Of a DNA stretch of 64,000 nucleotides, positions 26,901 through 41,240 are shown one piece after another (the stretch's first letter is position 1; each line of letters begins with the position of its first letter). The translations under genes were made by a program, and so were the position numbers. The DNA comes from Xylocopa sonorina. Taxonomy: Eukaryota; Arthropoda; Insecta; Hymenoptera; Apidae. The notes under the pieces were generated by a model. It made no database searches. It worked only from the letters and a program-made list of their open reading frames with translations, and was not told where the DNA came from. The stretch is from NCBI RefSeq assembly GCF_050948175.1, contig NW_027490465.1, positions 1 to 64,000 of the forward strand, read 5' to 3'.

Positions 26901-29900
26901 ACCATGAAACATAGAAATGAGATGCGATATCGCGATCTAAGAAGCATTAGAACACTACTGCTACGATAGGTAGACATTTGCAAACGCTATTTCGTTGTAA
27001 GGAAGTGTCGCATTTACATTCATTTGAAGTGTAGACGAGGAATACATAACACTTCGCAAGTCATATTATATCTTACCATGAAACATAGAAATGAGATGCG
27101 ATATCGCGTTTTAAGAAGCATTAGAACTCTATTGCTACGATACCTAGGCATCTGCAGACGCTATTTCCTAGCAAGGAAGTGTCGCATTTACATTCATTTG
27201 AAGTGTACATGAGGAATACATAACACTTCGCAAGTCATATTATATCTTACCATGAAACATAGAAATGAGATGCGATATCGCGTTCTAAGAAGCATCAGAA
27301 CTCTATTGCTACGATACGTAGACATCTGCAAACGCTATTTCCTTGCAAGGAAGTGTCGCATTTACATTCATTTGAAGTGTAGACGAGGAATACATAACAC
27401 TTCGCAAATCATATTATGTCTTACCATGAAACATAGAAATGAGATGCGATATCGCGTTCTAAGAAGCATTAGAACACTACTGCTACGATAGGTAGACATT
27501 TGCAAACGCTATTTCGTTGTAAGGAAGTGTCGCATTTACATTCATTTGAAGTGTAGACGAGGAATACATGACACTACGCAAATCATATTATATCTTACCA
27601 TGAAACATAGAAGTGAGATGCGATATCGCGTTCTAAGAAGCATTAGAACACTACTGCTACGATAGGTAGACATTTGCAAACGCTATTTCGTTGCAAGGAA
27701 GTGTCGCATTTACATTCATTTGAAGTGTAGACGAGGAATACATAACACTTCGCAAGTCATATTATGTCTTACCATGAAACATAGAAATGAGATGCGATAT
27801 CGCGTTTTAAGAAGCATTAGAACTCTATTGCTACGGTACGTAGACATCTGCAAACGCTATTTCCTTGCAAGGAAGTGTCGCATTTACATTCATTTGAAGT
27901 GTAGACGAGGAATACATTACACTTCGCAAATCATATTATGTCTTACCATGAAACATAGAAATGAGATGCGATATCGCGTTCTAAGAAGCATTAGAACACT
28001 ACTGCTACGATAGGTAGACATTTGCAAACGCTATTTCGTTGCAAGGAAGTGTCGCATTTACATTCATTTGAAGTGTAGACGAGGAATACATAACACTTCG
28101 CAAGTCATATTATGTCTTACCATGAAACATAGAAATGAGATGCGATATCGCGTTTTAAGAAGCATTAGAACTCTATTGCTACGGTACGTAGACATCTGCA
28201 AACGCTATTTCCTTGCAAGGAAGTGTCGCATTTACATTCATTTGAAGTGTAGACGAGGAATACATAACACTTCGCAAATCATATTATATCTTACCATGAA
28301 ACATAGAAATGAGATGCGATATCGCGATTTAAGAAGCATTAGAAATCTATTGCTACGATACGTAGACATCTGCAAACGCTATTTCCTTGCAAGGGAGTGT
28401 CGCACTTACATTCATTTGAATCGTAGACGAGGAATGCATAACACTTCGCAAATCATATTATATCTTATCATGAAGCATAGAAATGAGATGCGATATCGCG
28501 TTTTAAGAAGCATTAGAACTCTATTGCTACGATACCTAGACATCTGCAGACGCTATTTCCTAGCAAGGTAGTGTCGCATTTACATTCATTTGAAGTGTAG
28601 ACGTGGAATACATGACACTTCGCAAATCATTTTATATCTTACCATGAAACATAGAAATGAGATGCGATATCGCGTTTTAAGAAGCAAGAAATCTATTGCT
28701 ACGATACGTAGACATCTGCAAACGCTATTTCCTTGCAAGGGAGTGTCGCATTTACATTCATTTGAATCGTAGACGAGGAATGCATAACACTTCGCAAATC
28801 ATATTATATCTTATCATGAAACATAGAAATGAGATGCGATATCGCGTTTTACGAAGCATTAGAACTCTATTGCTACGATACCTAGACATCTGCAGACGCT
28901 ATTTCCTTGCAAGTAAGAGTCGTATTTACATTCATTTGAATCGTAGACGAGGAATACATGATACTTCGCAAATCATATTATATCTTATCATGAAACATAG
29001 AAATGAGATGCGATGTCGCGTTTTAAGAAGCATTAAAACTCTATTGCTACGATACCTAGACATCTGCAGACGCTATTTCCTTGCAAGGAAGTGTCGCATT
29101 TACATTCATTTGAATCGTAGACGAGGAATACATGATACTTCGCAAATCATATTATATCTTACCATGAAACATAGAAATGAGATGCGATATCGCGTTTTAA
29201 GAAGCATTAGAAATCTATTGCTACGATACGTAGACATCTGCAAACGCTATTTCCTTGCAAGGAAGTGTCGCATTTACATTCATTTGAAGTGTAGACGAGG
29301 AATACATGACACTTCGCAAATCATATAATATCTTACCATGAAACATAGAAATGAGATGCGATATCGCGTTTTAAGAATCATAAGAACTCTATTGCTACGA
29401 TACCTAGACATCTGCAGACGCTATTTCCTAGCAAGGAAGTGTCGCATTTACATTCATTTGAAGTGTAGACGAGGAATACATAACACTTCGCAAATCATAT
29501 TATACCTTACCATGAAACATAGAAATGAGATGCGATATCGCCTTTTAAGAATCATAAGAACTCTATTGCTACGACACGTAGACATCTGCAAACGCTATTT
29601 CCTTACAAGGAAGTGTCACATTTACATTCATTTGAAGTGTAGACGAGGAATGCATAACACTTCGCAAATCATATTACATCTTACCATGAAACATAGAAAT
29701 GAGATACGATATCGAGTTTTAAGAAGCATTAGAACTCTATTGCTACAAAGCCTAGACATCTGCAGACGCTATTTCCTAGCAAGGAAGTGTCGCATTTACA
29801 TTCATTTGAAGTGTAGACGAGGAATACATAACACTTCACAAATCATATTATATCTTACCATGAAACATAGAAATGAGATGCGATATCGCGTTTTAAGAAG

Positions 29901-32900
29901 CACTAGAACTCTATTGCTACGATAGGTAGACATCTGCAAACGCTATTTCCTTACAAGGAAGTGTCACATTTTCATTCATTTGAAGTGTAGACGAGGAATA
30001 CATAACACTTCGCAAATCATATTATACCTTACCATGAAACATAGAAATGAGATGCGATATCGCCTTTTAAGAATCATAAGAACTCTATTGCTACGACACG
30101 TAGACATCTGCAAACGCTATTTCCTTGCAGAGAAGTGTCGCATTTACATTCATTTGAAGTGTAGACGAGGAATACATAACACTTCGCAATGAATATTACA
30201 TCTTACCATGAAACATAGAAATGAGAAGCGATATCGCGCTTTAAGAAGCATTAGAAAGCTATTGCTACGATACGTAGACATCTGCAAACGCTATTTCCTA
30301 GCGAGGATGTGTCGCATTCACATTCATTTGAAGTATAGACGAGGAATGCATAACACTTCCCAGTGAATATTATATCTTATCATGAAACATAGATATGAGA
30401 TGCAATATCTCGTTTTAAGAAGCATTAGAACACTATTGCTACGATGGGTAGATATCTGCAAACGCTATTTCCTTGCAAAGAAGTGTCGCATTTACATTCG
30501 TTTGAAGTGTAGGGGAGGAATGCATAACACTTTTCAAATCATATTACATTTTACCATGAAGCAGAAATGAGATGCAATATCGCGTTTTAAGAAGCATTAG
30601 AACTCTATTGCTACGATACCTAGACATCTGAAGACGCTATTTCCTAGCAAGGAAGTGTCGCATTTACGTTCATTTGAAGTGTAGACGAGGAATACATGAC
30701 ACTTCGCAAATCATATTATATCTTATCATGAAACATAGATATGAGATGCAATATCTCGTTTTAAGAATCATTTGAACTCTATTGCTTCGATACGTAGACA
30801 TCTGCAAACGCTATTTCCTTGCAAGGAAGTGTCGCATTTACATCCATTTGAAGTGTAGACGAGGAATACATAACACTTCGCAAATTATATTACATCTTAC
30901 CATGAAACATAGAAATGAGATGCAATATCGCGTTTTAAGAAGCATTAGAACTCTATTGCTACGAAGCCTAGACATCTGCAGACGCTATTTCCTAGCAAGG
31001 AAGTGTCGCATTTACATTCATTTGAAGTGTAGACGAGGAATACATAACACTTCACAAATCATATTATATCTTACCATGAAACATAGAAATGAGATGCGAT
31101 ATCGCGTTTTAAGAAGCACTAGAACTCTATTGCTACGATAGGTAGACATCTGCAAACGCTATTTCCTTACAAGGAAGTGTCACATTTTCATTCATTTGAA
31201 GTGTAGACGAGGAATACATAACACTTCGCAAATCATATTATACCTTACCATGAAACATAGAAATGAGATGCGATATCGCGTTTTAAGAATCATAAGAACT
31301 CTATTGCTACGATAGGTAGACATCTGCAAACGCTATTTCCTTACAAGGAATTGTCACATTTTCATTCATTTGAAGTGTAGACGAGGAATACATAACACTT
31401 CGCAAATCATATTATACCTTACCATGAAACATAGAAATGAGATGCGATATCGCGTTTTACGAAGCACTAGAACTCTATTGCTACGATAGGTAGACATCTG
31501 CAAACGCTATTTCCATACAAGGAAGTGTCACATTTACATTCATTTGAAGTGTAGACGAGGAATACATAACACTTCGCAAATCATATTATACCTTACCATG
31601 AAACATAGAAATGAGATGCGATATCGCGTTTTAAGAAGCATTAGAAATCTATTGCTACGATACCTAGACATCTGCAGACGCTATTTCCTAACAAGGAAGT
31701 GTCGCATTTACATTCATTTGAAGTGTAGACGAGGAATACATAACACTTCGCAAATCATATTATACCTTACCATGAAACATAGAAATGAGATGCTATATCG
31801 CGTTTTAAGAATCATAAGAACTCTATTGCTACGATACGAAGACATCTGCAAACGCTATTTCCTTGCAAGGAAGTGTCGCATTTACATTCATTTGAATCGT
31901 AGACGAGGAATGCATAACACTTCGCAATGAATATTATATCTTACCATGAAACATAGAAATGAGATGCGATATCGCGTTTTACGAAGCACTAGAACTCTAT
32001 TGCTACGATACGTAGACATCTGCAAACGCTATTTCCTTGCAAGGTAGTGTCACATTTACATACATTTGAAGTGTAGACGAGGAATACATAACACTTCGCA
32101 AATCATATTATACCTTACCATGAAACATAGAAATGAGATGCGATATCGCGTTTTAAGAAGCATTAGAAATCTATTGCTACGATACCTAGACATCTGCAGA
32201 CGCTATTTCCTAGCAAGGAAGTGTCGCATTTACATTCATTTGAAGTGCAGACGAGGAATACATAACACTTCGCAAATCATATTATACCTTACCATGAAAC
32301 ATAGAAATGAAATGCGATATCGCGTTTTAAGAAGCATTAGAACTCTATTGCTACGATACCTAGACATCTGCAGACGCTATTTCCTAGCAAGGAAGTGTCG
32401 CATTTACATTCATTTGAAGTGTAGACGAGGAATACATAACTCTTCGCAAATCATATTATACCTTACCATGAAACATAGAAATGAAATGCGATATCGCGTT
32501 TTAAGAAGCATTAGAACTCTATTGCTACGATACCTAGACATCTGCAGACGCTATTTCCTAGCAAGGAAGTGTCGCATTTACATTCATTTGAAGTGCAGAC
32601 GAGGAATACATAACACTTCGCAAATCATATTATACCTTACCATGAAACATAGAAATGTGATGCGATATCGCGTTTTAAGAAGCACTAGAACTCTATTGCT
32701 ACGATAGGTAGACATCTGCAAACGCTATTTCCTTACAAGGAAGTGTCACATTTACATTCATTTGAAGTGTAGACGTGGAATACATAACACTTCGCAAATC
32801 ATATTATACCTTACCATGAAACATAGAAATGAGATGCGATATCGCCTTTTAAGAATCATAAGAAATCTATTGCTACAATACGTAGACATCTGCAAGCGCT

Positions 32901-35900
32901 ATTTCCTTGCAAGGAAGTGTCGCATTTACATTCATTTGATGTGTAGAGGAGGAATACATAACACTTCACAAATCATATTATACCTTACCATGAAACATAG
33001 AAATGAGATGCGATATCGCGTTTTAAGAAGCATTAGAACTCTATTGCTACGATACCTAGACATCTGCAGACGCTATTTCCTTGCAGGGAAGTGTCGCATT
33101 TACATTCATTTGAAGGGTAGACGAGGAATACATAACACTTCGCAAATTATATTATATTTTACCATGAAACATAGAAATGAGATGCGATATCGCGTTTTAA
33201 GAATCATAAGAACTCTATTGCTACGATACGTAGACATCTGCAAACGCTATTTCCTTGCAGGGAAGTGTCGCATTTACATTCATTTGAAGGGTAGACGAGG
33301 AATACATAACACTTCGCAAATTATATTATATTTTACCATGAAACATAGAAATGAGATGCGATATCGCGTTTTAAGAAGGTTTAGTACACTATTGCTACAA
33401 TAGGTAGACATTTGCAAACGCTACTTCCTTGCATGGAAGTGTCGCATTTACATTCATTTGAATCGTAGACGAGGAATGCATAACACTTCGCAATGAATAT
33501 TACATCTTACCATGAAACATAGAAATGAGATGCTATATCGCGCTTTAAGAAGCATTAGAAAGCTATTGCTGCGATACGTAGACATCTGCAAACGCTATTT
33601 CCTAGCGAGGAAGTGTCGCATTCACATTCATTTGAAGTATAGACGAGGAATGCATAACACTTCCCTATGAATATTATATCTTATCATGAAACATAGAAAT
33701 GAGATGCGATATCGCGTTTTAAGAAGCATTAGAACACTATTGCTACAATAGGTAGACATTTGCAAACGCTATTTCCTTGCAAGGAAGTGTCGCATTTACA
33801 TTCATTTGAATCGTAGACGAGGAATACATAACACTTCGCAAGTCATATTATATCTTACCATGAAACATAGAAATGAAATGCTATATCGCGTTTTAAGAAG
33901 CATTAGAACTCTATTGCTACGATACGTAGACATCTGCAAACGCTATTTCCTTGCAAGGAAGTGTCGCATTTACATTCATTTGAAGTGTAGACGAGGAATA
34001 CATGACACTTCGCAAATCATATTATATCTTACCATGAAACATAGAAGTGAGATGCGATATCGCGTTCTAAGAAGCATTAGAACACTACTGCTACGATAGG
34101 TAGACATTTGCAAACGCTATTTCGTTGCAAGGAAGTGTCGCATTCACATTCATTTGAAGTGTAGACGAGGAATACATAACACTTCGCAAATCATATTATG
34201 TCTTACCATGAAACATAGAAATGAAATGCGATATGGCGTTTTAAGAAGCATTAGAACTCTATTGCTACGATACCTTGACATCTGCAGACGCTATTTCCTA
34301 GCAAGGAAGTGTCGCATTTACATTCATTTGAAGTGTATATGAGGAATACATAACACTTCGCAAGTCATATTATATCTTACCATGAAACATAGAAATGAGA
34401 TGCGATATCGCGTTTTAAGAATCATGAGAACCCTATTGCTACGATACCTAGACATCTGCAGACGCTATTTCCTAGGAAGAACGTGTCGCATTTACATTCA
34501 TTTGAAGTGTAGACGAGGAATACATGACACTTCGCAAATCATATTGTATCTTACCATGAAACATAGAAATGAAATGCGATATCGCGTTTAAGAAGCATTA
34601 GAACTCTATTGCTACGATACGTAGACATCTGTAAACGCTATTTCCTAGCGAGAAAGAGTCGCATTCACATTCATTTGAAGTGTAGACGAGGAATACATAA
34701 CACTTCGCAAATCATATTATATCTTACCATGAAACATAGAAATGAGATGCGATATCGCGTTCTAAGAAGCATTAGAACACTACTGCTACGATAGGTAGAC
34801 ATTTGCAAACGCTATTTCGTTGTAAGGAAGTGTCGCATGTACATTCATTTGAAGTGTAGACGAGGAATACATAACACTTCGCAAGTCATATTATATTTTA
34901 CCATGAAACATAGAAATGAGATGCGATATCGCGTTTTAAGAAGCATTAGAACACTATTGCTACAATAGGTAGACATTGCAAACGCTATTTCCTTGCATGG
35001 AAGTGTCGCATTTACATTCATTTGAATCGTAGACGAGGAATGCATAACACTTCGCAATGAATATTACATCTTACCACGAAACATAGAAATGAGATGCTAT
35101 ATCGCGCTTTAAGAAGCATTAGAAAGCTATTGCTGCGATACGTAGACATCTGCAAACGCTATTTCCTAGCGAGGTAGTGTCGCATTCACATTCATTTGAA
35201 GTATAGACGAGGAATGCATAACACTTCCCTATGAATATTATATCTTATCATGAAACATAGAAATGAGATGCGATATCGCGTTTTAAGAAGCATTAGAACA
35301 CTATTGCTACAATAGGTAGACATTTGCAAACGCTATTTCCTTGCAAGGAAGTGTCGCATTTACATTCGTTTGAATCGTAGACGAGGAATGCATAACACTT
35401 CGCAAATCATATTATATCTTATCATGAAACATAGAAATGAGATGCGATATCGCGTTTTAAGAAGCATTAGAACTCTATTGGTCCGATACCTAGACATCTG
35501 CAGACGCTATTTCCTTGCAAGGAAGTGTCGCATTCACATTCATTTGAAGTGTAGACGAGGAATACATAACACATCGCAGATCATATTATATCTTACCATG
35601 AAACATAGAAATGAGTTGCGATATCGCGTTTTAAAAAGCATTAGAACTCTATTGCTACGATACGTAGACATCTAAAAACGCTATTTCCTTGCAAGGAAGT
35701 GTCGCATTTACATTCATTTGAAGTGTAGACGAGGAATACATAACACTTCGCAAATCATATTATATCTTACCATGAAACATAGAAACGAGATGCGATATCG
35801 CTTTCTAAGAAGCATTAGAACACTACTGCCACGATAGGTAGACATTTGCAAACGCTATTTTCAAGCAAGGAAGTGTCGCATTTACATTCATTTGAAGTGC

Positions 35901-36860
35901 AGACGAGGAGTACATAACACTCCGCAAATCATATTATATCTTACCATGAAACATAGAAATGAGATGCGATATCGCGTTTTAAGAATCACAAGAACTCTAT
36001 TGCTACGATACGTAGACATCTGCAAACGCTATTTCCTTGCAAGGAAGTGTCGCATTTACATTCGTTTGAATCGTAGACGAGCAATGCATAACACTTCGCA
36101 AATCATATTATATCTTATCATGAAACATAGAAATGAGATGCGATATCGCGTTTTAAGAAGCATTAGAACTCTATTGGTACGATACCTAGACATCTGCAGA
36201 CGCTATTTCCTTGCAAGGAAGTGTCGCATTCACATTCATTTGAAGTGTAGACGAGGAATACATAACACATCGCAGATCATATTATATCTTACCATGAAAC
36301 ATAGAAATGAGTTGCGATATCCCGTTCTAAAAAGCATTAGAACTCTATTGCTACGATACGTAGACATCTAAAAACGCTATTTCCTTGCAAGGAAGTGTCG
36401 CATTTACATTCATTTGAAGTGTAGACGAGGAATACATAACACTTCGCAAATCATATTATATCTTACCATGAAACATAGAAACGAGATGCGATATCGCTTT
36501 CTAAGAAGCATTAGAGCACTACTGCCACGATAGGTAGACATTTGCAAACGCTATTTTCAAGCAAGGAAGTGTCGCATTTACATTCATTTGAAGTGCAGAC
36601 GAGGAGTACATAACACTCCGCAAATCATATTATATCTTACCATGAAACATAGAAATGAGATGCGATATCGCGTTTTAAGAATCATAAGAACTCTATTGCT
36701 ACGATACGTAGACATCTGCAAACGCTCTTTCCTTGCAAGGAAGTGTCGCATTTACGTTCATTTGATGTGTAGACGAGGAATACATAACACTTCGCAAATC
36801 ATATTATATCTTACCATGAAACATAGAAATGAGATGCGATATCGCGTTTTAAGAAGCATT

Positions 36861-38252
36861 AGAACTCAACTGCTACGATACGTAGACATCTGCAAACGCT
36901 ATTTCCTAGCGAGGAAGTGTCGCATTCACATTCATTTGAAGTGTAGACGAGGAATACATAACAGTCCGCAAATCATATTATATCTTACCATGAAACATAG
37001 AAATGTGATGCGATATCGCGTTTTAAGAATCATAAGAACTCTATTGCTACGATACGTAGACATCTGCAAACGCTATTTCCTTGCAAAGAAGTGTCGCATT
37101 TACATTCATTTGAAGTGTAGACGAGGAATACATAACACTTCGCAAGTCATATTATATCTTACCATGAAACATAGAAACGAGATCCGATATCGCGTTTTAA
37201 GAATCATAAGAACTCTATTGCTACGATACGTAGACGTCTGCAAACGCTATTTCCTTGCAAGGAAGTGTCGCATTTACATTCATTTGAAGTGTGGACGAGG
37301 AATACATGACACTTCGCAAATCATATTATATCTTACCATGAAACATAGAATTGAGATGCGATATCGCGTTTTAAGAAGCATCAGAATTCCATTGCTACGA
37401 TACGTAGACATCTGCAAACGCTATTTCCTTGCAAGAAAGTATCGCATTTACATTCATTTGAACTGTAGACGAGGAATACATGACACTTCGCAAATCATAT
37501 TATATCTTACCATGAAACATAGAAATGAGATGCGATATCGCGTTTTAGGAAGCATCAGAAATCCATTGCTACGATACGTAGACATCTGCAAACGCTATTT
37601 CCTTGCAAGGAAGTGTCGCATTTACATTCATTTGAAGTGTAGACGAGGAATACATGATACTTCGCAAATCATATTATATCTTACCATGAAACATAGAAAT
37701 GACATGCGATATCGCGTTTTAAGAAGCATTAGAAATCTATTGCTACGATACGTAGACATCTGCAAACGCTATTTCCTAGCGAGGAAGTGTCGCATTCACA
37801 TTCATTTGAAGTGTAGACGAGGAAAACATGACACTTCGCAAATCATATTATATCTTACCATGAAACATAGAAATGAGTTGCGATATCGCGTTTTAAAAAG
37901 CATTAGAACTCTATTGCTACGATACGTAGACATCTGCAGACGCTATTCCCTAGCAAGGAAGTGTCGCATTTACATTCATTTGAAGTGTAGACGAGGAATA
38001 CATGACACTTCGCAAATCATATTTTATCTTACCATGAAACATAGAAATGAGATGCGATATCGCGTTTTAAGAAGCATTAGAAATCTATTGCCACGATACG
38101 TAGACATCTGCAAATGCTATTTCCTAGCGAAGAAGTGTCGCATTCACATTCATTTGAAGTGTAGACGAGGAATACATAACACTTCGCAAATCATATTATA
38201 TCTTACCATGAAACATAGAAATGAGATGCGATATCGCGTTTTAAGAAGCATT
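36861..38252 (+). repeat. 8-mer higher-order repeat (1392 bp), unit 1
   Basis: Eight distinguishable monomers form a unit that repeats at exactly 1392 bp. The unit opens with a monomer reading AGAACTCAACTGC (36861, 38253, 39645). It then runs through monomers marked by CAGTCCGC, GAGATCCGATATC, AAGTGTGGACG, AAGAAAGTATCGC, TTTTAGGAAGC, GAAATGACATGC and CGCTATTCCC. Units 1 and 2 differ at very few bases by eye (for example CAAATGCTAT near 38113 against CAAACGCTAT). Such near identity between units made of divergent monomers is the definition of a higher-order repeat. Confidence 0.9.
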
Positions 38253-39644
38253 AGAACTCAACTGCTACGATACGTAGACATCTGCAAACGCTATTTCCTA
38301 GCGAGGAAGTGTCGCATTCACATTCATTTGAAGTGTAGACGAGGAATACATAACAGTCCGCAAATCATATTATATCTTACCATGAAACATAGAAATGTGA
38401 TGCGATATCGCGTTTTAAGAATCATAAGAACTCTATTGCTACGATACGTAGACATCTGCAAACGCTATTTCCTTGCAAAGAAGTGTCGCATTTACATTCA
38501 TTTGAAGTGTAGACGAGGAATACATAACACTTCGCAAGTCATATTATATCTTACCATGAAACATAGAAACGAGATCCGATATCGCGTTTTAAGAATCATA
38601 AGAACTCTATTGCTACGATACGTAGACGTCTGCAAACGCTATTTCCTTGCAAGGAAGTGTCGCATTTACATTCATTTGAAGTGTGGACGAGGAATACATG
38701 ACACTTCGCAAATCATATTATATCTTACCATGAAACATAGAATTGAGATGCGATATCGCGTTTTAAGAAGCATCAGAATTCCATTGCTACGATACGTAGA
38801 CATCTGCAAACGCTATTTCCTTGCAAGAAAGTATCGCATTTACATTCATTTGAACTGTAGACGAGGAATACATGACACTTCGCAAATCATATTATATCTT
38901 ACCATGAAACATAGAAATGAGATGCGATATCGCGTTTTAGGAAGCATCAGAAATCCATTGCTACGATACGTAGACATCTGCAAACGCTATTTCCTTGCAA
39001 GGAAGTGTCGCATTTACATTCATTTGAAGTGTAGACGAGGAATACATGATACTTCGCAAATCATATTATATCTTACCATGAAACATAGAAATGACATGCG
39101 ATATCGCGTTTTAAGAAGCATTAGAAATCTATTGCTACGATACGTAGACATCTGCAAACGCTATTTCCTAGCGAGGAAGTGTCGCATTCACATTCATTTG
39201 AAGTGTAGACGAGGAAAACATGACACTTCGCAAATCATATTATATCTTACCATGAAACATAGAAATGAGTTGCGATATCGCGTTTTAAAAAGCATTAGAA
39301 CTCTATTGCTACGATACGTAGACATCTGCAGACGCTATTCCCTAGCAAGGAAGTGTCGCATTTACATTCATTTGAAGTGTAGACGAGGAATACATGACAC
39401 TTCGCAAATCATATTTTATCTTACCATGAAACATAGAAATGAGATGCGATATCGCGTTTTAAGAAGCATTAGAAATCTATTGCCACGATACGTAGACATC
39501 TGCAAACGCTATTTCCTAGCGAAGAAGTGTCGCATTCACATTCATTTGAAGTGTAGACGAGGAATACATAACACTTCGCAAATCATATTATATCTTACCA
39601 TGAAACATAGAAATGAGATGCGATATCGCGTTTTAAGAAGCATT
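38253..39644 (+). repeat. 8-mer higher-order repeat, unit 2
   Basis: This is the second complete 1392-bp unit, with the same monomer order as unit 1. Confidence 0.9.
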
Positions 39645-41240
39645 AGAACTCAACTGCTACGATACGTAGACATCTGCAAACGCTATTTCCTAGCGAGGAA
39701 GTGTCGCATTCACATTCATTTGAAGTGTAGACGAGGAATACATAACAGTCCGCAAATCATATTATATCTTACCATGAAACATAGAAATGTGATGCGATAT
39801 CGCGTTTTAAGAATCATAAGAACTCTATTGCTACGGTACGTAGACATCTGCAAACGCTATTTCCTTGCAAAGAAGTGTCGCATTTACATTCATTTGAAGT
39901 GTAGACGAGGAATACATAACACTTCGCAAGTCATATTATATCTTACCATGAAACATAGAAACGAGATCCGATATCGCGTTTTAAGAATCATAAGAACTCT
40001 ATTGCTACGATACGTAGACGTCTGCAAACGCTATTTCCTTGCAAGGAAGTGTCGCATTTACATTCATTTGAAGTGTGGACGAGGAATACATGACACTTCG
40101 CAAATCATATTATATCTTACCATGAAACATAGAATTGAGATGCGATATCGCGTTTTAAGAAGCATCAGAATTCCATTGCTACGATACGTAGACATCTGCA
40201 AACGCTATTTCCTTGCAAGAAAGTATCGCATTTACATTCATTTGAACTGTAGACGAGGAATACATGACACTTCGCAAATCATATTATATCTTACCATGAA
40301 ACATAGAAATGAGATGCGATATCGCGTTTTAGGAAGCATCAGAAATCCATTGCTACGATACGTAGACATCTGCAAACGCTATTTCCTTGCAAGGAAGTGT
40401 CGCATTTACATTCATTTGAAGTGTAGACGAGGAATACATGATACTTCGCAAATCATATTATATCTTACCATGAAACATAGAAATGACATGCGATATCGCG
40501 TTTTAAGAAGCATTAGAAATCTATTGCTACGATAGGTAGACATTTGCAAACGCTATTTCCTTGCAAGGAAGTGTCGCATTTACATTCATTTGAAGTGTAG
40601 ACGAGGAGTGCATAACACTCCGCAAATCATATTATATCTTACCATGAAACATAGAAATGAGATGCGATATCGCGTTTTAAGAATCATAAGAACTCTATTG
40701 CTACGATACGTAGACATCTGCAAACGCTATTTCCTTGCAAAGAAGTGTCGCATTTACATTCATTTGAAGTGTAGACGAGGAATACATAACACTTCGCAAG
40801 TCATATTATATCTTACCATGAAACATAGAAATGAGATCCGATATCGCGTTTTAAGAATCATAAGAAGTCTATTGCTACGATACGTAGACATCTGCAAACG
40901 CTATTTCCTTGCAAGGAAGTGTCGCATTTACATTCATTTGAAGTGTGGACGAGGAATACATGACACTTCTCAAATCATATTATATCTTACCATGAAACAT
41001 AGAATTGAGATGCGATATCGCGTTTTAAGAAGCATCTGAAATCCATTGCTACGATACGTAGACATCTGCAAACGCTATTTCCTTGCAAGAAAGTATCGCA
41101 TTTACATTCATTTGAACTGTAGACGAGGAATACATGACACTTCGCAAATCATATTATTTCTTACCATGAAACATAGAAATGAGATGCGATATCGCGTTTT
41201 AGGAAGCATCAGAAATCCATTGCTACGATACGTAGACATC
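39501..41240 (+). repeat. 10-monomer duplication (1740 bp), first copy
   Basis: This is repeated in tandem at 41241-42980. Both copies contain CTACGGTACGTAG, the GGAGTGCATAACACTCC monomer (40607 and 42347) and AAGCATCTGAAATCC (41031 and 42771). The unit is a hybrid of part of the 8-mer plus a new stretch, so it looks like a newer higher-order form. Confidence 0.85.
39645..40520 (+). repeat. 8-mer higher-order repeat, unit 3 (truncated)
   Basis: The third unit follows the same order for about five monomers. In the GAAATGACATGC monomer it then switches to a CGATAGGTAGACATTTGC variant (near 40521) and a GGAGTGCATAACACTCC monomer. It also carries CTACGGTACGTAG near 39833, a private change shared with the unit at 41385. 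Confidence 0.85.

Noticed and set aside
36588..40535. Giant ORF as a real repetitive protein gene
   Set aside because: The frame is a consequence of a 174-bp unit without stops. Many monomers of the same family carry stops or frameshifts, there is no unique start or end, and no exon structure or flanking gene signal is seen.
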